From Candidatus Poribacteria bacterium (GTDB taxonomy: Bacteria; Poribacteria; WGA-4E; UBA9662), in assembly GCA_012963885.1 (NCBI GenBank), contig DTUY01000143.1, positions 1 to 64,000 of the forward strand: 64,000 nt of DNA. The letters run 5' to 3'. Position numbers and translations under genes: made by a program. Under the pieces are notes generated by a model. The model was not told where the DNA came from. It searched no databases and saw nothing but the letters and a program-made list of their open reading frames with translations. Shown one piece after another: positions 8,695 through 17,568 of this stretch (the stretch's first letter is position 1; each line of letters starts with the position of its first letter).

Positions 8695-10017
8695 CTATAT
8701 TCGATGGTCCATCTCCTGCAAGGTACCTTTTTGCTGTTGAGCAAGATTATCTAATTCTTGAGGATCTATTTCCATGTTGTATAATTCAATGATATCATTT
8801 ACGTTCTCAATCATTTTCCGCTGGGGTGTTCGTACACAACGGAAATGTCTTAAACAACTGAATACTTCTTCCCGGTGGATTTCATTCTCACTACGTAATA
8901 ACGAAGCGTCAATACCTTCCTGCTTCTCCAGTCCCGCTAAATCGCAAATTGTAGCGTTAATGTCGATTAATTCAATCATGGCCGTGGAAATTCGTCCGCA
9001 ACCAATACCCGGGCCACTTACAATTAGCGGTACACGTATTGATGGGTCATAGGCAACACCTTTGGTGAATAGACTGTGATCACCTAACATCTCTCCATGG
9101 TCACTAGAGAAGATCACGTATGTATTGTCCATCACACCTCTGTTTTTAAGTGCAGTAAGAATTTTTCCTATTTGATAGTCAATTAATTCAATTGCTGCAC
9201 AATACTGTCTTCGACATACGGCAATCTGTTCCGAACTGGCATCGGTTTGGCGATGGTGAATATGCTGAGGTTTTTCTTTCAGGTCATCAACTATGGCTTC
9301 TGGCATCTCCGCATTTCGATGCTGTTCAGCATACTTTTTCGGTGGATCAAACGGATCATGCGGGCCTACAAAACTAACAAACAGATGCCATGGATAATGA
9401 TCAGATACTTGATTAATCCACGCAGCAGACTGACGGCCAATATACACATCTTCGAAATCTTCGCTTGGTAAAACCGAATCCCAAGCTGACAATGCGTAAC
9501 CATTCTGTCGGCGTTTTGTATAATCTACACTAAAATCTTCCAAAAGCCCTTTTTGTTGCAAATAGCGGGTATAAGGACCAAAAGGCTTTCCGTTTCCTTG
9601 CCCCGCATGCATTTTTCCCTCGCATTCCAAAGGATGGGTAAATCCCCATGAGAAGCACGCAGGTCTAGCACCGTCACCATTGTTCCCTAATGGCTTAGCT
9701 AAATCCAACTTTCCTACGCATCCTATCCGGTATCCTGTGTCACGCAAACGCTGATAGTAGGTTTGCCTACTTAGTGGCAGCAAGATGGCGTTACTTTGTC
9801 CTCCAAACCGATGTGCTTGCAAACCTGTTGCCAGTGCTTATACGTGCCGGGGCACATACTGGAGCATTGAGCAATTCTCGAATCGAATGCCATGTTTCGC
9901 CAATCGATCTAAGTTTGGGGTTTTAATAAATTCCGCTCCAGCGCAGTTAAGGTAATCAAAACGATACTGATCGGCCATAATAAACAGGATATTTGGATGT
10001 GCTTGATTATTAGGCAT
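8695..10017 (-). pseudogene. Sulfatase with disrupted reading frame at the active site
   Basis: From the ATG at 10017 the protein begins MPNNQAHPNILFIMADQYRF, a typical sulfatase N-terminus with metal-binding ADQ, followed by TPNLDRLAKHGIRFENCS. The frame then meets TAA at 9838-9840 (codon 60). The neighbouring frame over about 9830-9870 encodes APVCAPARIS, the CxPxR signature whose Cys becomes formylglycine. After that the original frame resumes with ALATGLQAHRFG and remains open to 8695, including VGPHDPFDPP and the metal-binding FSSDHGEMLGDH. Two compensating one-base shifts therefore flank the catalytic motif. As written, the main frame cannot make an active enzyme. The rest is well preserved, which suggests recent damage or sequence error. 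Confidence 0.8.
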
Positions 10018-10339
10018 AATTGTTTCCTGAGTGTTAAAGGGGATTTTAAATTCAGGGCAATTTGCCTATTACCGTTAGCACAGTGTCTAAACTGATAAAC
10101 GATCACCGTAGTTAATAAATCCCCGTTAAACTTGTCATCTCGTTAGTTTTTATTTGCTACGAAACATGCTATAGTTATTTGTAGAGATAAGCTCTTCCAA
10201 ATTCGTTTCCAAGGCTAATGAAAGCGAGGCTGCGTTAGTATTTAGCTATTTACTCCAAACTCTACCTCAGCTCTTTACAATTTATCTGTCATAATAGAAT
10301 ATACAAAGATTTTCTCTATTTATCAACGACTAACTATCA
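10018..10339. other. Intergenic region between divergent genes
   Basis: About 320 bases between the start of the sulfatase gene (leftward) and the start of a membrane protein gene (rightward). It should contain promoters for both directions, but no convincing -35/-10 pair, operator or hairpin stood out. A 65-codon leftward frame (9909-10106) is out of frame with the sulfatase and judged spurious. Confidence 0.4.
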
Positions 10340-10969
10340 TTGTTGACAGCTAAAGATTACCGTGATATAATCACCACGCTTTCGCAATCAAGATTTTCTA
10401 TGTCACGAAAAGATACCTTCCTAAACATCACTGGACAGATTGTATGTGGTAGTACCATTGGTTTTATTGCTTCACTGGTTTGTTATCTCGTTACCTATGA
10501 ATGGGTTGTTAAAATCTTAGTGGGAAACCGAATTGAACACGGCTTCTTAGTTGGGTTGCTGACATTTATTTCTTTTGCGATTACCTATGGATGTGGTATT
10601 GCTGGTGTGACTGAAGGCGTCCGGTTCATTGGTAAGCGATTTGGCGAAGAGATTGACTGGCGGGACACCTTTAATGGTGCTTTTCTCGGTGCACCGGCGG
10701 TAGTTGTCTTGATTTTGCTGCTAAATATTTCTTGGGACTCACTCACCGATTCGTTAGGGCAAAACATAGTATCTTACCTCCTGCATATGTTTAGGCCATT
10801 TGCTTTTATCATTACACTTCCTCTAAAAGTCTTCCTTAAAATCAGGTTTCCAGTAGAATTATTGTTGATTCTTTCGGCGGCGATAGGGGCGATTCTTGGT
10901 GATAAGTTTAGCCAAAGTACAGAAACGAAATTGCAACATTCGATCACAGATGGCAACTCAGTTGAGTAA
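10340..10969 (+). CDS. Hypothetical membrane protein
   Basis: 209 residues from a TTG at 10340, or 189 from an in-frame ATG at 10400 that begins MSRKDTFLNITGQI; neither has a clear ribosome binding site, so the start is uncertain. Four to five hydrophobic segments are visible: about 32-52, 65-90, 118-132 and two near the C-terminus (150-165 and 172-188), separated by a charged loop with GVRFIGKRFGEEIDWRD. The C-terminal tail is hydrophilic. I recognise no family. It ends 74 bases before purF and may share its transcript. Confidence 0.6.
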   Translation: MLTAKDYRDIITTLSQSRFSMSRKDTFLNITGQIVCGSTIGFIASLVCYLVTYEWVVKILVGNRIEHGFLVGLLTFISFAITYGCGIAGVTEGVRFIGKRFGEEIDWRDTFNGAFLGAPAVVVLILLLNISWDSLTDSLGQNIVSYLLHMFRPFAFIITLPLKVFLKIRFPVELLLILSAAIGAILGDKFSQSTETKLQHSITDGNSVE

Positions 10970-11043
10970 ACCACCTAGAAAACGTCATATATCAAGTTCT
11001 GGACATGCAATTATTGATCAAAAGAGCGGGAAATCAGGATAAT

Positions 11044-12486
11044 ATGCAGCTTTTTGATGATTGGGATGATGATGATAAGCCAAAAGATGAATGTGGTGTC
11101 TTTAGCGTTTTTGGGCACCCTCAAGCAGCCGAACTCACCTACTTAGGGTTACGGGCACTTCAGCACCGCGGTCAGGAAAGTGCTGGAATTGTCGTTTCAG
11201 ACTCTGAATCTTTTTCTTATCATCATGCGATGGGCCTTGTCGCAGACATTTTTAACACTGACATTTTAGCCAAGTTGTCAGGAGAAATGGCCATCGGCCA
11301 TAATCGCTACTCAACCGCGGGAAGCAGTAAGATCGAAAATGCACAACCTCTGGTCCGACAATACAAGCGAGGACCTTTGGCAATAGCGCATAATGGCAAC
11401 TTGATCAATGCATTTCGGATTCGAAGTGATTTAGAGGAGAGCGGGTCAATATTCAGTTCTACCTCTGATACGGAAGTTATCGCTCACCTCATTGCTCAGT
11501 CTCGGCATGTCCTTCTGGAGGATCGGATTATGGATGCGCTCCGCGAAGTACGAGGTGCCTACTCACTGATATTTATGGGTAAATCAATTATGGTAGGTGT
11601 TCGTGACCCACACGCGTTTCGTCCACTTTGGCTGGGACGTTTGGATCAAGCCTATGTGTTGGCATCTGAAACATGTGCCTTTGATGTGATTGAAGCGGAG
11701 CCGATTCGTGAAGTCGCACCGGGAGAAATGGTTGTAATTACTTCCATAGATGAGGAACCAAAATCTTTTTTTATCGGTTCAGCTGAATTGGAGTTGTCAC
11801 AATGCATTTTTGAATATATATATCTCGCTCGTCCAGACAGCATTGTGTTTGACCAGTTAGTTAATCGTCCGAGACGCGAGTTTGGCAGACAACTGGCACG
11901 AGAATGCCCGGTCGATGCTGATATCGTTATTCCTGTTCCTGACTCCGCTACCATTGCCGCTATCGGGTATTCTGAGGAACTGGGTATACCTTTTGAGTTT
12001 GGATTGCACCGGAATCCGTACGTTGGTCGAACTTTTATGAATCCTTCGCAGGAGATTCGGGATCTAATGGTGCGGGTGAAATTGAACCCGGTAAGAAATG
12101 TGTTGGAAGGGAAGCGGGTTATTGTTGTCGATGACTCTATTATGCGCGGTACGAATTCACGGAAGATTGTCAAGCTAATTCGTGAGGAGGGAGGAGCCAA
12201 GGAAGTCCATTTCCGAGTATCTTCACCGCCAAATAAATATCCTTGCTTTTATGGTATAGATACTCCAACAAGGAAAGAATTAATTGCCAATTCATGGTCA
12301 GTGGAAGAGATCCAGAAATATATTGAGGCCGACAGTCTAGGTTACCTAAGTATTGAAGGGATGTTGAAGTGTGTTAAATCTCCACAAAATTTCTGTACAG
12401 CCTGTTTTGATGGTGACTATCCGATTGAGTTCAGTGGGCAGCCCGGCAAACAATTGGCAATTGAATTTGAAGTTAGGAGTTTGTAA
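11044..12486 (+). CDS. purF: Amidophosphoribosyltransferase
   Basis: First committed enzyme of purine synthesis: glutamine plus PRPP gives 5-phosphoribosylamine. The frame is open from 11005, but the ATG at 11044 (with CAGGAT just upstream) is preferred, giving 480 residues. It makes a short acidic propeptide (MQLFDDWDDDDKPKDE) that is removed to expose the N-terminal nucleophile C17 in ECGVFSVFGH, the class II (Ntn) glutaminase. The PRPP-binding motif VIVVDDSIMRGTNS lies near 359-372. Cysteines at about 254, 401, 451 and 454 (QCIFEY, YPCFYG, FCTACF) match the [4Fe-4S] ligands of the Bacillus-type enzyme. purM lies about 3 kb away on the opposite strand. Confidence 0.96.
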   Translation: MQLFDDWDDDDKPKDECGVFSVFGHPQAAELTYLGLRALQHRGQESAGIVVSDSESFSYHHAMGLVADIFNTDILAKLSGEMAIGHNRYSTAGSSKIENAQPLVRQYKRGPLAIAHNGNLINAFRIRSDLEESGSIFSSTSDTEVIAHLIAQSRHVLLEDRIMDALREVRGAYSLIFMGKSIMVGVRDPHAFRPLWLGRLDQAYVLASETCAFDVIEAEPIREVAPGEMVVITSIDEEPKSFFIGSAELELSQCIFEYIYLARPDSIVFDQLVNRPRREFGRQLARECPVDADIVIPVPDSATIAAIGYSEELGIPFEFGLHRNPYVGRTFMNPSQEIRDLMVRVKLNPVRNVLEGKRVIVVDDSIMRGTNSRKIVKLIREEGGAKEVHFRVSSPPNKYPCFYGIDTPTRKELIANSWSVEEIQKYIEADSLGYLSIEGMLKCVKSPQNFCTACFDGDYPIEFSGQPGKQLAIEFEVRSL

Positions 12487-12487
12487 T

Positions 12488-13003
12488 TTACCTAAGAGCA
12501 GTCTGATACTTGTACTCCTTGCTGGAATACATTAAGTTGTAAGCATCGTCATATCCCCAGATTGCAATGTAGTAAATTGAATTGGGTTCTAAAGAGGTTG
12601 CGGTTGCAGGATTTGAAATTTCACTTTTTTCCACATCAGCTCCGTCACTGAAGCTAACATTTCCTTCACGACCTTTTCCAACGCCTGAATGCCAAGTCCA
12701 AACGACGTCTTGCGGATTGGCGACTGTCTTCCCTCGTAGATCTATTTTATCTTCAAAAATAGTTAAAACCATGAATTTCGATCCGGTTGTTCTCCAAGCA
12801 AACGATGGTGTGTTTGATTTTGGTGTAATTTCCAACTCAATTGGGACGGTTCCATAAAAGATCTGATTTTGCAGTTGGGTATAATTGCTCCTGGGGACAA
12901 TCATACCCTCTGCATCCATAGCTGTTGCATCCTCATAGCTCTCTTCAGAACCTCCGCAACTTAATAAAACAAACAGACTGATAAATAAATAGATCTCTCT
13001 CAT
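12488..13003 (-). CDS. Small hypothetical lipoprotein
   Basis: 171 residues starting with a lipoprotein signal (MREIYLFISLFVLLSCGGSEE; lipobox LLSC, Cys16). The mature part is beta-rich (PIELEITPKSNTPSFAWRTT, KFMVLTIFEDKID, NSIYYIAIWGYDD), suggesting an immunoglobulin- or fibronectin-III-like domain, but no family was identified. It ends one base from the convergent purF stop. A PEGA-domain protein gene lies 13 bases upstream on the same strand, so the two are probably cotranscribed and both act in the envelope. Confidence 0.75.
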   Translation of the reverse strand: MREIYLFISLFVLLSCGGSEESYEDATAMDAEGMIVPRSNYTQLQNQIFYGTVPIELEITPKSNTPSFAWRTTGSKFMVLTIFEDKIDLRGKTVANPQDVVWTWHSGVGKGREGNVSFSDGADVEKSEISNPATATSLEPNSIYYIAIWGYDDAYNLMYSSKEYKYQTALR

Positions 13004-13016
13004 TTTCTTACTTCCA

Positions 13017-14351
13017 TTATTTTCTCACAGACCAGTAACTATAAGTTAAGGTTCCTCCGAAGTAAACATGATCTGAGCCAAGTGATTTGGTTTTGTAGGT
13101 CGCCTCTCCCCAGTAGTTTGCCGTTTTTCGATTGTAGCTCATTTTTCCAGCGGAATTGCCGCCAATGAAGGTAGAAAGTTTCAAGGCTGATCCGAGATAG
13201 AACCGCATCCCTATTTCACCACCAATTACCGGATTAACGTGTCGGTTTTCAATATTATTGCCACTTGGATAATACCAGCCAAGGTTATATTGTGAAGAGT
13301 GGGTTGATGCATAACCCAGCTGTGACCCCACATAGAGATCAAACTGATTTAGTTTTTCCACGAGATTGAATTGACTAACCAAGCAAAATCGTGAAAAGGT
13401 AATTTCGAACTCATTAGTGGATGAATCTTTGCCGAGGAAAGTTTCAAATTTCTGATTTGCATGCCAGGAAGATGCCGTTGCTGTACTCACTTCCAAGCCA
13501 AGTTCCCACCGGCCAAACTTGGATGTGTAGCGAAAATTTGCCACTCTGCCTGCTTCAGCGTTGATCTCACTCCAGTTTTGCCACTGCATACTGGTGCCAA
13601 TACTAAAATTCATGGAGTCGAGTTTCCACCGGCTTTTTTTGTTCAGCAGATGTTCTGTAATTTGGTCATACATGTGGCCATGCACATATGTACGCTGACC
13701 TCGGAACACCTCTACTTCTTTTTGGTATGGAGTATAGCCGTCTTTGCTAACTCTAATTTCGAGGATGCCATCTGCCACGTCCAGCGATTTGATTGGTGTT
13801 TTACCAATCTGTTTACCGTTTACGTTTACATCAGCATTAGTTGGTTCGGAGGTGATCGTGATAGTGGAGTCGTAATAATGAATTAACGTATTAGCAAAGG
13901 CTTTAACTTGCTTTTCAATACTTTCGAGTAGATCTGATCCGAATTTCCCTTCAAATTGGTCGTTTAAATAGATCCTGCCAGATGAAAAATCAACAAGATG
14001 CAGCTTGATAGAGATTTTTTGATCAGTTAGTTCCAGACCGCCGGCAACGAGGCCATCAAAGCCTGTCTGACGCCGAATCTGTAGGAGTTGAACTTTATCC
14101 AACTGCAGGATCTGATTAAGATCCTGAAAGGTGTTTTCAATTTTGCTGTCAGAATCGTAAACTTTAATCTCTGGAAATGACAAAAGCTGATTATTGATGG
14201 CAGAGATTAGGGCCTCAGAAAGGTATGTCAATTGTTTTGAAGAAACAGTGAATTGAGCGTTATAAACGCTAACACCTTGGTTTTCATTAGCCGGACTAAC
14301 ATGAGCTAAAACTATCAGAAGAACTGTGACGGCAAGTCTCTTGGAACTCAT
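13017..14351 (-). CDS. PEGA domain protein with beta-rich C-terminal region
   Basis: 444 residues with an N-terminal signal peptide (about 1-22, ending SPANEN). Residues 25-160 resemble an FlgO/CsgG-like region that binds or senses something in the periplasm (QLTYLSEALISAINNQL; FDGLVAGGLELTDQKISIKLHLVD). A PEGA domain follows at about 165-232 (TITITSEPTNADVNVNGKQI, TPIKSLDVADGILEIRVSKDGY, PYQKEVEV). The last 200 residues alternate in pattern with many aromatic residues and end YSYWSVRK, like an outer-membrane beta-barrel. It is probably an envelope protein cotranscribed with the lipoprotein 13 bases downstream. Exact function unknown. Confidence 0.75.
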   Translation of the reverse strand: MSSKRLAVTVLLIVLAHVSPANENQGVSVYNAQFTVSSKQLTYLSEALISAINNQLLSFPEIKVYDSDSKIENTFQDLNQILQLDKVQLLQIRRQTGFDGLVAGGLELTDQKISIKLHLVDFSSGRIYLNDQFEGKFGSDLLESIEKQVKAFANTLIHYYDSTITITSEPTNADVNVNGKQIGKTPIKSLDVADGILEIRVSKDGYTPYQKEVEVFRGQRTYVHGHMYDQITEHLLNKKSRWKLDSMNFSIGTSMQWQNWSEINAEAGRVANFRYTSKFGRWELGLEVSTATASSWHANQKFETFLGKDSSTNEFEITFSRFCLVSQFNLVEKLNQFDLYVGSQLGYASTHSSQYNLGWYYPSGNNIENRHVNPVIGGEIGMRFYLGSALKLSTFIGGNSAGKMSYNRKTANYWGEATYKTKSLGSDHVYFGGTLTYSYWSVRK

Positions 14352-14508
14352 TTCAAATATGAAGGTAAATCTATCGTACCCATTCTTTTTGAAGGGAAAA
14401 ACTTTTTTTGAATCGCTTGATATGATTAACCATGGACGAGAATGAAATACTGCTTAAGCTAATTGTCCGGTGTATTGTAAAGTAATGCCAAAAAACACGA
14501 TTTATATG

Positions 14509-15243
14509 TTAAGAATTAATCTTGATGAATCCTTTGGCGGCGAGTCTTTGGACTAGATCAACGATCGATTTCTGTGCGGTGGTGGCAGTTTGTTTCTCGG
14601 TGAAACTTAGTTCACTAAATCTTGATTTAACAGCTTCTGCCGCTTCTTGATCCATGGCATCGAAAAATTTATTCTGGACTTCCGGAGGGACATTGTGAAG
14701 AGCCACAGAAAGCGTAGGAGATCCAAGGTAATTTATAATTGTTCCGATTGCATCATCGTCAAGCTTTGTCAAGTCATCAAATGGAAAAAGGGTTTGATTA
14801 ATTTCTGTTACGAGATCCTCATTTTTTACTTCTAGTGACTCAAGCAAACTCCCCCGATCTTCTTGTGACATGTCCGATAACATATTTATAAGATTCGTTT
14901 TTCCATCTCCAAAGGCAATTGTTTTTTCTGCCGCTTCCGTGATTTGTTCAATGATTCGATGTGTTATTGCCTTTACCTTATCAATGTCGGCCATTTCAGT
15001 TTTTACTACATTTTCTGCTACAGTAGCTTGTTTCTCTGGTGGAAGCGCAAGCAAAATTTCAGATGCATGCTTAGCAAGTTCGTCCGAAGTATGATGGAGA
15101 GTCAGCAAGAAAACGGCAAGATCAGCTTCATCCTCTTCTGCAATTGACTGAAATGCAACTTGCGAATTGGTTGTCGCTAGGACATCGCAAATTTCTTTTA
15201 TGGCTGCTTGGTCTAAAATTGGTCTAGATAATTTCGATTCCAT
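14509..15243 (-). CDS. FliG-like protein without flagellar neighbours
   Basis: 244 residues from the ATG at 15243, which has CAGG just upstream; a TTG at 15267 in the same frame is less likely. The gene overlaps the end of purM by 20 bases. Repeated helical units fit the FliG/MgtE-N superhelix: DLAVFLLTLHHTSDELAKHA, EILLALPPEKQATVAENVV, LTKLDDDAIGTIINYLGSP, TLSVALHNVPPEVQNKFFDA and the end IVDLVQRLAAKGFIKI. In FliG the last two units contact the stator. No other flagellar gene is present in this window, so a motor role is not supported by context; the protein may do something else. Confidence 0.7.
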   Translation of the reverse strand: MESKLSRPILDQAAIKEICDVLATTNSQVAFQSIAEEDEADLAVFLLTLHHTSDELAKHASEILLALPPEKQATVAENVVKTEMADIDKVKAITHRIIEQITEAAEKTIAFGDGKTNLINMLSDMSQEDRGSLLESLEVKNEDLVTEINQTLFPFDDLTKLDDDAIGTIINYLGSPTLSVALHNVPPEVQNKFFDAMDQEAAEAVKSRFSELSFTEKQTATTAQKSIVDLVQRLAAKGFIKINS

Positions 15244-16255
15244 GTTTACCTGAAACAATTTCTCCAATTAAAAATGGTGTTTCTCCAACATCTTCCAGAA
15301 ATGCCATCGCAGTATCTGCGTCATCTCTAGACATCACAATCACCAAACCAATGCCCATATTAAATACATGAAACATCTCTTTCTGACATACATCTCCTTT
15401 TACCTGTAAGAAAGGGAAAATAGGAGGTATACGCCAACTATCCTTCCTGATTATTGCTTGGCAATTTTTTGGAAGGATACGAATCAGATTATCCGGCAAA
15501 CCGCCACCTGTGATATGTGCGATACCTTTAATCTTACACTGATTTTGCAAATCTAATACGGTCTTGACATAACTCTTATGATTTTTGAGTAACTCATCGC
15601 CAATTGTTGTGCCGAGTTCAGGAATGTGTTGATCAATTTCATAACCACAATGCTCAAAGACGATTTTCCGGGCTAGTGAAAACCCATTCGTATGTAACCC
15701 CATTGAGGAAAGACCAATTAGTAGGTCCCCTGTCTCAATCTGGTTACCAGTAATCACTTGGTCTCTTTCAACAACACCAACAATGGTTCCGACGAGATCG
15801 TACTCTTCATCGTTGTAAAATCCAGGCAATTCAGCCGTTTCACCACCAATTAAGGTACACCCAATTTCCAGACATCCTTTCGCTAGACCATTTACGATTT
15901 CGGAAGTAACTTCAGGAGCGAGCTTACTTGTACCAATATAGTCTAGAAAAAAAAGTGGTTCTGCTCCCTGCACCACAATATCATTGCCACAATGCGAGAC
16001 CAGATCAAATCCTGTAGTGTCATAACGCCTAGTCATGAAAGCTAACTTAAGTTTGGTTCCAACGCTATCAGTGCTAGAAACTAGAACAGGTTGATTGTAA
16101 TTACCGAGTTGAAAAAGACCACCAAAGCTGCCAACATGACTTAGTACTTCCGGTCGATAGGTCGATTCAATTGTTGATTTGATGCTGGTCATAGCAGCTT
16201 CATTAGCATCGAATGAAACACCAGCACTAGCGTAAGTCAGCTCTGCTTTAGGCAT
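15224..16255 (-). CDS. purM: Phosphoribosylformylglycinamidine cyclo-ligase
   Basis: 343 residues, normal for PurM (AIR synthetase), which closes FGAM to AIR using ATP in purine synthesis. Characteristic segments are YASAGVSFDANEAA near the start, VSSTDSVGTKLKLAF, the GNDIVVQGAEPLFFLDYI motif, LIGGETAELPGFY and ITGGGLPDNLIRILP. Its 5' end overlaps an upstream small membrane protein gene by 8 bases, and its 3' end overlaps the FliG-like gene by 20 bases, so the three form one operon. Confidence 0.96.
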   Translation of the reverse strand: MPKAELTYASAGVSFDANEAAMTSIKSTIESTYRPEVLSHVGSFGGLFQLGNYNQPVLVSSTDSVGTKLKLAFMTRRYDTTGFDLVSHCGNDIVVQGAEPLFFLDYIGTSKLAPEVTSEIVNGLAKGCLEIGCTLIGGETAELPGFYNDEEYDLVGTIVGVVERDQVITGNQIETGDLLIGLSSMGLHTNGFSLARKIVFEHCGYEIDQHIPELGTTIGDELLKNHKSYVKTVLDLQNQCKIKGIAHITGGGLPDNLIRILPKNCQAIIRKDSWRIPPIFPFLQVKGDVCQKEMFHVFNMGIGLVIVMSRDDADTAMAFLEDVGETPFLIGEIVSGKHGIEII

Positions 16256-16577
16256 CTGAATGGTTAGTTTCTTTCTTATTCTTCAGACGTTGGTTAAGTT
16301 TGTCCAGTTGGTGTTGATTAATAACCTCTGAAATTTTATCCATTTTAAAAGCAACACAAAATAAGCCTATAACCATAATCCCTAATGTAATATAGAGAGC
16401 TATATTATCACTAGCAACTAGACCAATCATTTTCTGCAGTATGGGTGCCACAATTGACATAGTCAGGATAGCATAGATTACATACCGACCCTTTGGGGTG
16501 TGGATATCCTTGATAGCATTTTTGAACGAAAGTGGAGACTTGGTATTGTTTACAGACCTTAAATTCTGGCGTTGCAT
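16248..16577 (-). CDS. Small hypothetical membrane protein
   Basis: 109 residues with two hydrophobic segments (about 33-53 and 60-78) and a basic, hydrophilic C-terminal tail rich in Lys, Asn and Gln (DKISEVINQHQLDKLNQRLK). No family recognised. It overlaps purM by 8 bases and follows rpmG by 15 bases, so it is probably in the same transcript. The compact position in a housekeeping operon supports it as a real gene. Confidence 0.65.
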   Translation of the reverse strand: MQRQNLRSVNNTKSPLSFKNAIKDIHTPKGRYVIYAILTMSIVAPILQKMIGLVASDNIALYITLGIMVIGLFCVAFKMDKISEVINQHQLDKLNQRLKNKKETNHSDA

Positions 16578-16592
16578 AGAATCAAAAATTAA

Positions 16593-16757
16593 TTAGCTTA
16601 GCCGTTTTTCAACAAAGAGAACATGTTTGCGAATTTTAGGATCGTACTTTTTCCGTTCAATTTTATCCTGTGACCTGGTTGGCTTTGTCGTAATGTAGAA
16701 ATAACCAGTTCCGGCAGTACTTTCGAGTTTAATCTTTACACGCCCTGCTCTTGCCAT
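16593..16757 (-). CDS. rpmG: 50S ribosomal protein L33
   Basis: A 54-residue protein, easily missed because it is short. It reads [20 protein letters not shown], then [20 protein letters not shown] and [14 protein letters not shown], matching bacterial L33 of the cysteine-free type (no zinc-binding CxxC). An AAGGAA ribosome binding site lies 7 bases before the ATG. L33 is a small basic protein of the large ribosomal subunit near the E site. It begins a run of minus-strand genes that continues through a small membrane protein and purM. Confidence 0.95.
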   Translation of the reverse strand: MARAGRVKIKLESTAGTGYFYITTKPTRSQDKIERKKYDPKIRKHVLFVEKRLS

Positions 16758-16843
16758 TTTCGAGTTCCTTGTATAAATGTGAAATTATTTTTATTGTTTC
16801 CAAAAAAATCGTTGAGATAGCTTTAAAGAAAATAAAAACAACA

Positions 16844-16873
16844 ATTATACCATATAAATATATGCTGAAACAA
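16844..16873 (-). promoter_or_regulatory. Possible sigma-70-type promoter for rpmG operon
   Basis: On the minus strand a perfect -10 TATAAT (16849-16844) is preceded by TGG, giving an extended -10. A weak -35 TTGTTT (16873-16868) lies 18 bases upstream. The element is about 85 bases before the rpmG start in an AT-rich gap. The -35 matches only partly, so this is a tentative call. Confidence 0.35.
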
Positions 16874-16925
16874 TATCGTTAAGTTTATCGTGGATCTCTT
16901 GTTTTAAAGTATCCAGATAGCCAAT

Positions 16926-17258
16926 TCAATGCAACCTTCCCATTTTTTTAAGTCGACGTATCAAAGCTTTAGTGTTGATACGATGAGTAAAAAGACGTAT
17001 ACCATCTAACTCACCAACCGGAATTAGGTACTTATATTTCTCAAAGAATTTAGTATCTGATGTAATATCTATTTCCTCAATTTCTATTATTAAGTTTAGA
17101 TGCAATTTTTTTAAATCTGCTTTGGCAACTTCGCATAGTGAACAACCTGATTTGGTGTAGAACTGCAACCTAATTTTTTCAAATCCCAAAAAAATCACTT
17201 CTCCTTGAAACTGTTTTTTCAATTGTATCGTATGTTTAGTTGTAATCTCAATATTCAC
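16926..17258 (-). CDS. Glutaredoxin-like protein (DUF836 type)
   Basis: Thioredoxin-fold protein with the redox motif CSLC (C39, C42) in QFYTKSGCSLCEVAK and the cis-proline region YLIPVGELDG. This is the small glutaredoxin-like DUF836 family. The longest frame starts at GTG 17258 and gives 110 residues, but the family usually starts just before LQFYTKSGC. A better ribosome binding site (AAGGAGA) precedes GTG 17198 and TTG 17189, so the true protein is probably 87-90 residues. Likely a cytoplasmic thiol-disulfide exchange protein. It is divergent from the gene at 17290. Confidence 0.8.
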   Translation of the reverse strand: MNIEITTKHTIQLKKQFQGEVIFLGFEKIRLQFYTKSGCSLCEVAKADLKKLHLNLIIEIEEIDITSDTKFFEKYKYLIPVGELDGIRLFTHRINTKALIRRLKKMGRLH

Positions 17259-17289
17259 ATTATATTTTAAATCATGGGAGAAGCAGGAA

Positions 17290-17568
17290 ATGACAGGTTC
17301 TCCACCGAATGATCATCTATATTATATCCAAAATGGATCTTACTTCCAATTCCAAGTGCTTGCAACCTATGATCAGATACAAGAGCAGTTAGGCAACCCA
17401 AACATTGCTGATGATACGTCAAAAGTACGAGTAAGTTGGGCCGTGCGGCACCAAGATGGCAGAAAACTCGCCATTTGGGATTATAACCAGTTTAAAATCC
17501 CTTTAGAAAACATAATGTCATGGAATGCGTGGGGAGATATAACCCTGGCTGACGATTTATTTATATAA
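17290..17568 (+). CDS. Small hypothetical protein
   Basis: 92 residues starting MTGSPPNDHLYYIQNGSYFQ. The sequence is soluble and rich in aromatic residues (VRVSWAVRHQDGRKLAIWDY; LENIMSWNAWGDI). It has a good ribosome binding site (GGGAGAAGCAGGAA) directly before the ATG and is divergently arranged with the glutaredoxin-like gene. The WAVRHQDGRKLAIWDY part looks like a paired beta-strand unit seen in small proteins of unknown function. No function can be assigned. Confidence 0.6.
   Translation: MTGSPPNDHLYYIQNGSYFQFQVLATYDQIQEQLGNPNIADDTSKVRVSWAVRHQDGRKLAIWDYNQFKIPLENIMSWNAWGDITLADDLFI

Noticed and set aside
11652-12200. Minus-strand open frame of 182 codons inside purF
   Set aside because: Antisense of a strongly conserved purF coding region; serine-rich and without motifs.
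13461-13886. Plus-strand open frame of 141 codons
   Set aside because: Cysteine- and His-rich antisense translation of the PEGA-domain gene, with no family features.
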